From positions 349,098-413,097 of the forward strand of contig JACTAT010000061.1 of assembly GCA_014526335.1 (NCBI GenBank): a stretch of 64,000 bases of DNA, in the 5' to 3' direction. The stretch's first letter is position 1. Each line of letters starts with the position of its first letter. Under the pieces are notes generated by a model that worked only from the letters and a program-made list of their open reading frames with translations, was not told the DNA's origin and searched no databases. Below, piece after piece: positions 37,461 to 47,170 of the stretch. The translations under genes and the position numbers were made by a program. The DNA is from Chrysaora quinquecirrha. Its lineage: Eukaryota; Cnidaria; Scyphozoa; Semaeostomeae; Pelagiidae.

Positions 37461-38264
37461 ACTAAGGGAAAATTGCCAAAAATCGCCCAAAATCAGGGGT
37501 TTTCAAAATCTTCCTAAACCTTCCAAAATACTATTATAAGGCTATAAATAACCTTTTTATCCATATTGCGGCATAAAATGATGCTTAGAAGTCAAGAAAT
37601 ATCAAGAAATTAGACCCAAAAAATTGACCTATTTTGGCCAAAAAGGCAAGGCTATACTAAGGGAAAATTGCCAAAAATCGCCCAAAATCAGGAGTTTTCA
37701 AAATCTTCCTAAACCTTCCAAAATACTATTATAAGGCTATAAATAACCTTTTTATCCACATTGGGGCATATAATGATACTCAGAAGTCAAGAAATATGAA
37801 GAAAATAGACCCACAAAATCGACCTATTTTGGCCAAATATGCAAGGCTATACTAAGAGAAAATTGCCAAAAATCTCCAAAATCAGGGGTTTTCAAAATCT
37901 TCCTAAACCTTCCAAAATACTATTATAAGGCTATAAATAACCTTTTTATCCATACTTTGGCATATAAGGATGCTTAGAAGTCAAGAAATATGAACAAAAT
38001 TGACCCTAGAAAATCGACTGACTGGTCAAAAAAGCAAGGCTATACTAAGAGAAAATTGCCAAAATCGCAAAAAGTCGAGGGTTTTCAAAATCGTCCAAAA
38101 ATGTCCTGAAATACTATTATAGGGTTACAAATGCCCTTCATCAACTCTGTATCGTTCAAAATGTTCTTCAAAATGCTATGAACAGGCGTCGTATCCTATA
38201 GCAACGCTACGCTTAAGGTATTATGGCCCTTGCTTGGTTTTATGCCGGAGTGTTTTATACAATA

Positions 38265-38671
38265 CACGCATTTTTTTTTATAAGGAACCACTTTATAAGG
38301 AACCTACATGTAGAAGGCCCGAAAATTTAAAGAACTTATACTACTAAAGAGAAAATCATTAAGGAACTTTTGAATGTTGAATACTTTTATCACTGCTAAT
38401 AATCAAGAATTAGAAAGCCGGTTCCATTCATTTGCAGTCGAAAATCACATAAATTGCACGTTAGGCATGTATCCAATGTTTCTTTGAGTAGTCTCGAGCT
38501 TTGCTTACATGCAAATGTCTCTCTTTTATTGTTAAGACCACTGTATGTGCACTTAAAATTAAGGAACTATTAAGGAACTTTTGGAACTACAATTGACTCA
38601 AAAGAGGCCCAAAAATAAGGAACTTTAAGAACTAGGCCTTGAGGTAGGTTCCTTATAAATAAAAAAGCGTG
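38265..38671. mobile_element. TA-flanked MITE, T-rich inverted repeats, copy 1
   Basis: The left end CACGCATTTTTT...TATAAGGAACC and the right end GGTTCCTTATAAAT...GCGTG are inverted repeats, flanked by TA on both sides (38263-64 and 38672-73) as for Tc1/mariner-type insertions. A truncated copy of its left part lies inverted at 50287-50369, and a related complete element lies at 62606-62959. No coding capacity. Confidence 0.8.
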
Positions 38672-39379
38672 TATTCTTTGATTGAAGATATTTCAAGAGA
38701 AAGATACTAAATTTTCTGGACGAACTCTTTCTACTATATTCTTAAACTTCATAATTTTCTGTACATGTGTTAAAAAATAAAAACGCTATCACAACATTAA
38801 GAGGATAAATTGACATATTTCACCTTACTTTATCCACTAACAATAAGATTATAAAAAAGTCAATTTTCGAAATCAGCTCATAAAGTGCTATAACAACAAC
38901 AATAACAATGATATAGGCTTGAAAGGCTTAGAAGCCTGGTGGTCGTATTTTTTCGTCCTGTTACGGTGGATAAACATGCGAGTGACAAGCGAGCAACATG
39001 TCCCCTGAGTCACTTGCATGTTGCGGAAACAATAATTTTTTTCTGTTGTCTACCAGAAACTTTTGCGTGTCTCTTGCTACAATTTTTGTCGCGCGCTACA
39101 AAGTTCCAGAGGTGGCTAACCTGGGAGACACTTAGGGGACATCAATGTCGCGTGTGACGTGTCTCCTAGTTTAGCCAGGCCTTAACACCAAACTCAAGCG
39201 ATAAGCGTCAATAGCGATAACTACGACTTAAGCTTTAAGTCTAGCCAACAAACTGTTAACAATAAACTTATCGTAACAAAGACATATCTCACATTTAACA
39301 AATACATTATAAAAGCTATCTTAGGGATTCTGAGTCAAATTTTGACGAGGCATGAAGAAAATTGTACCCATAACTGAGG

Positions 39380-39745
39380 GGGTGTTTGGGTTTTACGGTT
39401 ACACGGTTGTGCCAATATTTTGGCTCGGGTTTTCCCGAAAAATTACGCGGTATTACGGTTTTGAAAATCTCGTCGGTGAACGGTTTTACAGCATTTATGG
39501 ATGATTTCTCCGGTTTTTGATTAAGATTTTATGTTTTTGGTTCTGAATGCCGACTCAGTGAAGCTACAGGTTAGCCTGCAATGAAAACAAACAATTGTAA
39601 TGGAAAGAAAACGTCTCAAAAACGTCAAGTGAACAGTAACAGACTTAACATCGTGCCATACGGTCTTATTCAGCATATCGCACGGCTTTTAGGCTTTTGA
39701 GCAAATCTTGAGCGGTTTTAAGGTTTCCAGACCCCCCAAACACCC
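39380..39745. mobile_element. MITE with GGGTGTTTGGG inverted ends, copy 1
   Basis: Starts GGGTGTTTGGGTTTTACGG and ends CCCCCCAAACACCC. A diverged partial copy lies inverted at 55978-56194 inside BRAT1 intron 2; shared words are GGCTCGGGTTTT and GAAAATCT. No clear target duplication. Confidence 0.7.
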
Positions 39746-39969
39746 ACTTAACTATGAAATTTTTTTGAAATTTTAAAGCAGTATTTCCGAAAATTACATA
39801 ACAAAATTGAACTACTGTGATAACATTACACACGTTATAGATAGCTCAACGATCGAAGCCTGGATCGAGTCCCAGCTCTAAAAGTTTGTTAATCTAAATA
39901 GACGTGTCCACAAGAACCAAATTGAAGTCTTCTCTCGTATGATTTCTGAAACTTTGTTGCTCTCCATCT

Positions 39970-40444
39970 TACATTTCCCTTACGTAACCTTTCAAAACAC
40001 TGCAACATCAAACTCAACCTCGTCCCCAGGCCCCAAACCTCAACCTTCAGATCGATTTTGGCCCTGGTACCGGCCACAAATTTGCCAAAATACTGGCAGT
40101 TTTGGCTTAGGCATCAAAACAAGATGTAGATTCCGAAAGCAGATGTTCTTAGAAAGAAAATGCAAAGAATTTCATTGATAACTCTCAGGCAAGATACAAT
40201 ATCGCATGTAGCATCATTTTTTGGTTTTTCTGCATGTTTTTAACATAGTTTTCGGCCTATTTTGGTGTGAAATTTTGAAGAAACTGTGACGTCACTCAAA
40301 ATTTCTATTGTTCGAACAGCCAATCAAATCGTGAATAGACATGGCCGATACCGGCAGCGGAGTTTCACGTAGAGGCCTATTCACCCTAGGGACGAGGTTG
40401 ACATTTCTCTTACGAAACCTTTCAAAACACTGCAACATCAAACT
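39970..40444. mobile_element. CAACCTCGTCCC-ended element flanked by 44-bp direct repeats
   Basis: An insert of about 387 bp (40014-40400) begins CAACCTCGTCCCCAGG and ends with the complement CCTAGGGACGAGGTTG, so its ends are inverted repeats. It is bracketed by direct repeats of 44 bp (39970-40013 and 40401-40444) that differ at two positions. Related ends occur at 5003-5045. A 44-bp duplication is far longer than usual target duplications. Confidence 0.7.
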
Positions 40445-40625
40445 AGCAGAGTAGGTACTTCTCGAGGATCTCATATTCCTTATCTGTTAAGTTCTGGTTT
40501 TTCTGTAAAGCCTGTCTTGGTCTGGGGGTATTGCTTCCATCTAATACCATCAGTGTGCTATCTTGAAAGCAACTTGCAGAAAAATTCAAGTTCCATTTTC
40601 ATTGACTTCACCCCCTTGATCAATG

Positions 40626-43600
40626 TCAATCCACTTGATCTGATTGTAATGGGTAACTTGATGGAACAGGGGGTACGTACGGATGGGAGACAGTTGCTGG
40701 TTCCGTATCATATCCAAGTTTTTTCATGTCTCTTGTGATAACGTTGAATTTCACTTTGACTTTTCCTTGAGAACGGACTCTTGTAACTGAAATTGAATCA
40801 AAATCAAGATTTTAAAAAGTAATGCCAAAGCAATTATTAAAACACAGAGATTAGTCCCTTGACTGATGATGATGATGATGATATTCAGCAAAGTTTTGTT
40901 TCATAGATTTCCCTTAGATTTTACAGCATAAGCTCGAATTCAATTTCACAAACCTTCACGTCCTTCTCCTTGAGCAACAACTTTTGGGTCCATAAATTCA
41001 GGCCTTCTTCCGATAAGCCACCTGAAAGAATATAGGAAGACTTCACATACCAGTCCAAGAGACAGGATTTGTTAAATTCTGCTTAAACAGGAAATTTCAA
41101 GCCCTTGTGTATGAATTTGGTTGATTTTAAAACCCTTTTACAGTGCTAGAATTCACGAAAAGTCTCGCAAAATCGAATCTGACGGCGATTCTTTGCAATC
41201 AATGTGACCGAGCTCTGTTGTTGCTGCTAATTCTTTGCCAAAGCCAGGCCAGTATTGATTTATATTGTGTTTGTCTTGTGCTGACATAATCTAAATAGGG
41301 TTTGTTCAAAATTGGCTGCTCTGAGCTACGCCAGACGAAAAACATTCAACGCATCTATTCCGTGACTAACACATTCATTCTTTCATTCATTCATTCATTC
41401 CATTCATTCATTCATTCATTCATTCATTCATTCATTATTTCATTCATTCATTCATTCATTTATGAAACACATTCAAGATAATATTCGAAGGATAGAGAAG
41501 GAAAAACAGTAAGCAATGTAGGAAAATTGTTTTAACCTCACCCAGTAAATTTTTGAAAGGCTGATGATGATTCTGGTACAAACATTGGAATTTCTCGAAC
41601 ATGACTACAAAATAAACGAGGTTTCAGTAAAGGGATGTAGAAGGGAGACATGTCTAGGGGGCTGAATTGTTATTAAATTAATAGGAACAATAGGCAACTA
41701 CACAAACAATGCTCAAGAAAAATTCATTTCATGGAATTTTGGGAAGAACAATAGCTGCTACAACTGTAGGTCTACATAGGGTAATTTTTCAAAATTCTAA
41801 GATATTGCCTTTTCAATGCGAAATTATATAAAGCATTTAAAACTTGGTCTAGGTGCAGAGTTTCACTGTCCTAGCACTGGTACGGCTGGTTTTTTGAGCT
41901 TTCAAAGATCCTGATTCTATAAGGGCTTTGACCATGAAAAGTAACTTGAGGGTAAATATTTTGAATCTACACTAAATTTTGGCTGCTTAATACAAATTTA
42001 GTATCAAAAACCATATATTTGGAAATTTGAAACACTGACATAATAATAGTGGCCTTTCTTCCATAAAAGGGACTTAGTCAAGTATAGATGGGGGCTAATA
42101 CATACCCCATTAGGGCAGCAAATTGATCAGACAGAGCAGCAATGCTGTAAGCAACCAATAGCATAGAAAGAGAAGGACTGTGTGAAGAAGAAAATTGTCA
42201 TTCTAATGTCATTCTTACCTTCCAGGAGATATTGGTACATGAACTGCTCCATATCCCCTAACAACATCATAACCTCTGAAATCATCTTGACCATAACAAC
42301 TTATTACTAATTGGGGCCCTGACAAGGAAAGACAAGGAAAGAAAATAAAATAGGAAAAAATATCACTTTCTGACGTTGTTCAAAAGTCTAAGCTGCAAAA
42401 ACAATGATCAAATTTTAGTGCTACATATACAAAATTTTCCTCTTCTGATTTTCTTCTTTAAAAAATTTTTCAAAAATCAATCATTAGGATGGCAATTTGG
42501 TACTAAAGAGTATTTTGTATTGTAAACAAGAGCCTTAGTGTCAATAGAGGCATGACAATTCAAAAATGAATAACCCTAAGAACTTACATCCAAATGGGCT
42601 TGTACTTTTGAAAGAAACATCCAAAGGAAAATTCCAAACAAACAGTTGTCTTTCATCTGCACTTTTGGTTGCAATTTGGGAAAGTCCACCTTCATGTCCC
42701 TAAGAAAAGAACACATTTGTAAATTTACCTATGCATAGTTTGTCAAATCTGCATAGTAGGTGTATGAACATTCAATGTACCATACCCAAGAGATTTATCG
42801 ATGCCTGCCAAAAATGCCAGGAGGAAGAAAGGTAGAATTCAAAGAGACTCACTGTTGTAATGACCCAATCTTGACCATAGACAAAGCTATACTTGCAGTA
42901 CAACTCTTCAAATTCAGGAAACTACAACAAAAAAGAAATATTCAAAAGTGAATTCCTATATTAATCAACTGCTGTTTTGCACAATGAATGAAAAGCAAAA
43001 GCTATACATTAATTCCCAAAAACTTTGGATGATTAAATTTTCAGGCAAATTTGGAGTCTGAAAATTTTATCATCAGAAATTTTGCCACCTGAAATTTCTA
43101 CTTTTCCCCAAATTTTACTGCCATTAAAAATTCAATACAACAAATATGATAAATATGGTTTTTTAATATGGCGCTCATGATATACTATTTTGAAACTTGT
43201 CCAAAATTGAAAATTGTTTTATGGTTATACGGTTATAGAAAATTTTAGAACACTTAACCTATATAGAAAATGCTTATGGATGTTGTCATTGTCTCTAAAA
43301 GTTAAGGACACCATTCTTAAGGATCAAAAATGCTTTCCGGTAACTTGGGAAATTTTTTGAAATTCAAATCAGATTCCGCACGTTTCGTGTTTTGGACATG
43401 GCAGTTCTACCATGCAGAGCAAAGGCCGAAAATATAAGTAAGGCCCCTTCATCTCAGAAAATACCAGGCCTAGGCCTTTTTAAAACTGTACAGAAGTGAG
43501 AAATCTAGATAACGGTTCTTCTGTAAAATAGTAGTACGATAATAATTACAGAACTAGGATTTAGAAAAGCTTAATCTATTACCCATGCTGTTTCGATTTG

Positions 43601-43660
43601 ACCAGAAACCATAACAAGGAAAACAGAGCTGTGCAAACTGGAGCCAGCTCCAGACGCCAT
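40626..43660 (-). CDS. B9D1: B9 domain-containing protein 1 (ciliary transition zone)
   Basis: Seven minus-strand exons join without a break: 43660-43583, 42921-42853, 42699-42588, 42318-42219, 41604-41542, 41021-40954 and 40786-40626 (stop TGA), giving 216 residues against 204 in human. The N-terminus [16 protein letters not shown], then [53 protein letters not shown] and [19 protein letters not shown] follow the B9/C2-like domain of animal B9D1 in order. B9D1 works with B9D2 and MKS1 in the transition-zone membrane gate at the base of cilia. In-frame ATGs occur 16 codons or more upstream of the chosen start, but the chosen one fits the family's N-terminus. Divergent from SNU13. A GTTGCTTGGAAC sequence at about 43673-43684 only loosely resembles an RFX X-box. 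Confidence 0.95.
41374..41463. repeat. (CATT)n microsatellite
   Basis: About 90 bp of CATT tetramers with a few interruptions, in the B9D1 intron between exons 5 and 6. Confidence 0.95.
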
Positions 43661-43851
43661 TGCAGTGTTGCTGTTGCTTGGAACCCCAAGTCTCATCCCA
43701 CAATGCATTGCTCTAAGCTGGAAAAACAATAGGAAAGATCTGAAGCCCACGTGGTTTGTTCCTTCTTTCACACACTTCCCTCGGTGAAGCTTGCAAAGCA
43801 GAGAGGTTCAAGCAAAATAAATCGACATTTGCAGCAAAAAATTCTTCGAAA
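43661..43851. promoter_or_regulatory. Divergent promoter between B9D1 and SNU13
   Basis: The start codons of B9D1 (43660, minus) and SNU13 (43852, plus) are 191 bp apart, so both 5' UTRs and promoters share this stretch. No TATA box is seen. A pyrimidine-rich patch (TTCCTTCTTTC, about 43758) lies on the SNU13 side. Confidence 0.7.
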
Positions 43852-45792
43852 ATGGTAGGTAAAAGACTATAGGTTTTAATGAATAAATCGTCTTATTTTA
43901 GGCACTGAGTACCGCTTTTTGTGGTCACTGAAATAGCTTCCACAGGCTTCCAAAGATTAGGCCCACAAGGCTGCTCTAGGCCAAGTTTTTCAGCAACACT
44001 CTGAAGAAGCCCTGCTTGGCAGTGCGAAATATTAGTTAAAAAAAATATTTTTATTCAAAACTATAGTTATCTTTTGTTTTTTTGTGTGGCGGTGTTCCTG
44101 CTTGGTTTTTTTCAGCAACGTTTCTGCAGTGCCTATCAGATAATTTTAAATAGTGTTTTTCTTTTCACAGGCTCAAGACGACGTCAACCCAAAGGCTTAC
44201 CCCCTTGCAGATCCTCAACTTACTGTGACAATCCTCGACCTTGTTCAACAAGCATCAAATTATAAACAGTTAAAAAAAGGAGCAAATGAAAGTATGATAT
44301 CTAGTACATTTAGCGAGGGTCATTTAGGGGCTCCAGGGAACAAGTGAAATGTATCCAGGGTACAAGTGAACATGGCCAAAACTAAAAGGGAGTAAGCAAA
44401 CATCAGGAAACAGGGTTCATGTCAAACGTACCGGTAGATCTCGGAAGTGCTCATGAGAGTTAGAAAATTTTTCGGCAACTAAATCTAACACATAAGGTTG
44501 TGCCGTGGATCGATCCGACGACCTCATGATTCATGTCGCTGGTACTAATCCACTAAGCTACCAAAGTACCAAAGTGCTGCCAAAAGACCGTGATTTTATT
44601 GATGTGATGAACGGAATATATAGATATTGATGTAGCATATAGCTGTTGCCAAACAGACAGCCCTATTTCCACCCTGAACCCTATGTTTGCCGGGCCCTAA
44701 ACTGTGGCTGGGAACAAAGAAGACGGGGGTGTACGTGTGTGAAGCGGCGCTTCATTATATTCCTCCTCCGCTTCAATATCCCTGCTATACTGTATGTTAC
44801 AGGATGAAAACTTCCGAGATCTACCGATATCTCATGTCAATCCTAGCTATCCGCTTGTCTGCTTAACTATCAATCTGAAAAAATGCCAGTAAAACTCCAG
44901 GGAACAAGGGGGTTAGCTCAAGGGAACAGGGGAACAATAACCCCCCATAAATACTCTTGTTAGCTAACACCATTTACATCCCAGGTCCCACAAACGTGAT
45001 TTTGTAAGAAAATATGTGCAATCAGAATTTCTGGATCAGGCTCTTCTGTTTTACATTTACTTGTATCCTTAAATTTTTTCCTGATTACTTTTCATTTTGT
45101 TCTAGCTACCAAAGCACTGAATCGTGGATTGGCAGAGTTCATTATCATGGCAGCTGACGCAGAACCCCTTGAGATCCTGCTTCATCTTCCTCTTTTGTGT
45201 GAAGACAAGGTATCAATAAAAATACAGTTATCTCTTGGATATCTGAAAACTTTCAAAGACCTACATTTTCTAGTGGTGCAGCGTCCTTTTCATACCATTC
45301 CTTGTGCAATTAAGAATGTAGCTGCCACCTTGATTACAAGATGAGGCTGCATGCATAAAGCCCTAAAACAATGCCAATTACCACCAAAAGAGGCAAAAGG
45401 CAACTTATTCCAAAGCCACAAACTGCAGAAAAAGTTTTGTAAGACTCATAAGATGCACGCAAAATAGGGGCCAAAGACATGAAGCCACACACCTATAACA
45501 TGCCTCCTTAAAGCCCTGTTTTGTCACTCTGAGGAGTTTTAGGCATTGGTGAAAATAGTTTGACTTTAGACTAATTTTAAAGCTTTATATGACCTAGAGA
45601 TCTTTAAAATTTCTTTAAATATTTCTTTTATAGAATGTACCCTATGTGTTTGTACGCTCAAAACAAGCACTTGGAAGAGCAACTGGAGTAACAAGACCTG
45701 TCATTGCCTGCTCAGTTACAATAAATGAAGGCTCTCAATTGAAACCACAGATCAGGACTCTGCAGCAATCCATTGAAAAACTCCTCATCTAA
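43852..45792 (+). CDS. SNU13: SNU13 / NHP2-like protein 1 (15.5K kink-turn binding protein)
   Basis: Four exons: 43852-43854 (only the ATG), 44171-44291, 45106-45209 and 45634-45792 (stop TAA). Together they give 128 residues, the same length as the human protein. The L7Ae-family sequence is nearly the animal consensus: [66 protein letters not shown] and RPVIACSVT. The protein binds the kink-turn in U4 snRNA and in box C/D snoRNAs and nucleates both particles. The first exon carries no coding beyond Met, and the intron after it has a standard GTAGGT donor. Intron 2 holds a foldback with a tRNA-like core. No frame break. Confidence 0.97.
44415..44840. mobile_element. Foldback element carrying a tRNA-like core, in SNU13 intron 2
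   Basis: A perfect 16-bp inverted repeat, GGTAGATCTCGGAAGT (44433-44448) and its complement (44810-44825), with further partial pairing outward, encloses about 360 bp. Inside, on the minus strand, 44573-44497 has a perfect A box (TAGCTTAGTGG) and a near B box (GGATCGATCC) 44 bp apart, tRNA-like but unable to fold as a tRNA. TCCAGGGAACAAG occurs on both sides (44333 and 44899). Confidence 0.6.
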
Positions 45793-47170
45793 AGACTAAT
45801 GTTGCTTATGGTGCAGCATTGTGAAAGTATTTTATTGATGGGACATTTTAGCATCTGTATAAAATATTCTTTTGTATTATGATAAAATGTTTTATTTTTG
45901 AGTTTATTTTTGCGTTTCTATTGGCAAACTGCGTTTTGATGAAGAGAAAATTTGCGATGTATATGGAGAAAAGCGTCGGTTTTTAAAGACACCCATAGTT
46001 GAAGAAAGAAAAATCTATCCCGTTCTCAATTGTTGGCTTTCACTGACAACCAAAAGGGTTTTACTAGTGAAAAATATAGAATTCATAGATTCCCTGTTAC
46101 GGACCTTACCGTCTAATGCGGTAAAGTAAAGCCTGCCTTCCGTATTGTCCTAACACTTGAGGACAGATCGCTGATGAATCGGGGAAAACCACTAGCAGAT
46201 GGGTCGGCGATCAGTGAGCGGTTCTGCAAAAAAGAAGAAAACCTTGAAACTCGAAAAGCACCCAAAAATCGCGATGACGAATAAAGTCGGGGTTTTTTAG
46301 ACATTGCGCACAGTCAGAACTTGTTGCAAATACCTGATCGGGCCGTTTTGAAAAAATCTATCGCAACAAACGGGTTGACATGAATAATTTGGAAACTAGT
46401 TCATTGGGGCAACAAGTTAGCGCATCGCAGCAGGCGCCGACTCGTAGGGGATGGCTTGGAAAGTTGAATGCGTCATGAGCAACCTCGGCGATCATTTAGG
46501 AAACATGTTTTCGTACGAGCGAAAGAATCCGCGATCAAGCGGCGATCCATGTCGCCGATGGCCGATAAATTGCCAACAGTTACGATAATATGGAAACCAG
46601 GCTTAAGAGACTAGGCTTAAGAGCCAAAGACATCAAACAGCCTGAAGCGTTTTTGTCAGACTAGACACGCAACGCAAAAATTTGCTTCCTTCCAAAGCTA
46701 AGTAGCGATAGTGAAGGTTCCTGTGTTCGGGTATTCACTATTGCTTGCGCTCGCATCGAAGGCTCTGATATTTCAATAAAAAAAACAACGTCTTAAAAAC
46801 TACTTTGGTATCTACTTTGATCACTAATAATGTCATGACAATGCGAATTTTAACGGTTTAAACGAAGGTAGTCTATCAGTTATTCAGTCCATCTTTCAGT
46901 TGTTCAGCATGCAGCATCCTTTCAACAACTGGACTCTGTCGTTTCGTCTTAGAAATTCTCTTCTTACCCTAAAGCTTCTCTTATTAAAACTCTCATCAGA
47001 ATCGCACAGAGGCATAGTATCTGCATCAGTTTTCATCTGATAATTGATATTCAATGCCAATTCGCCTATTCAGGGCCTACTCTTGCCTGCACTACTTCAA
47101 TTTCCTCTTCATTTGCCTCCTCTTGGATGGGTCAAAATTCTGTACCAATTTTGGGAATCGTACACTTGTT
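45793..47170. other. Convergent intergenic region of SNU13 and BRAT1
   Basis: Holds the 3' ends of both genes. ATAAAA-type signals follow the SNU13 stop (about 45855-45890). No other gene or named repeat seen. Confidence 0.5.

Larger units (their letters stand above)
16737..38135. repeat. Large satellite array, monomer about 193 bp, about 110 copies
   Basis: Head-to-tail monomers, all in one orientation. Spacing measured at several places is 193-195 bp. Core words are AAGGCAAGGCTATACTAAGG, GGGGTTTTCAAAATCTTCC, TATAAGGCTATAAATAACC and CATATAATGATGCTCAGAAG. Every well-preserved monomer has the perfect 12-bp palindrome TTTTGGCCAAAA. The array falls into three blocks: 16737-19050, 19050-22620 (a clearly different subfamily) and 22620-38135. 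Because 193 is not a multiple of 3, frames such as MKKIDPK...PILAKRQGYTK recur without being a gene. The right end decays after about 37980. No inserted gene was seen inside. It could be pericentromeric or a dispersed local array; the window cannot tell which. Confidence 0.97.
38672..40625. other. Repeat-rich intergenic DNA
   Basis: Contains two MITE-like elements listed separately, plus a fragment near 39205-39235 (AATAGCGATAACTACGACTT) shared with repeats at 53225-53265 and 63540-63570. No exon of a recognisable gene was found. Confidence 0.5.

Noticed and set aside
16737..38135. CRISPR-like array
   Set aside because: Units are contiguous 193-bp repeats without unique spacers, in eukaryotic DNA.
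41542..41604. Suspected frameshift in B9D1 exon 5
   Set aside because: On recounting the bases the exon is 63 bp and the frame MFVPES...FQKFT runs on correctly.
43673..43684. RFX X-box for the ciliary gene B9D1
   Set aside because: GTTGCTTGGAAC has both half-site cores but lacks bases of the standard motif; too weak to call.
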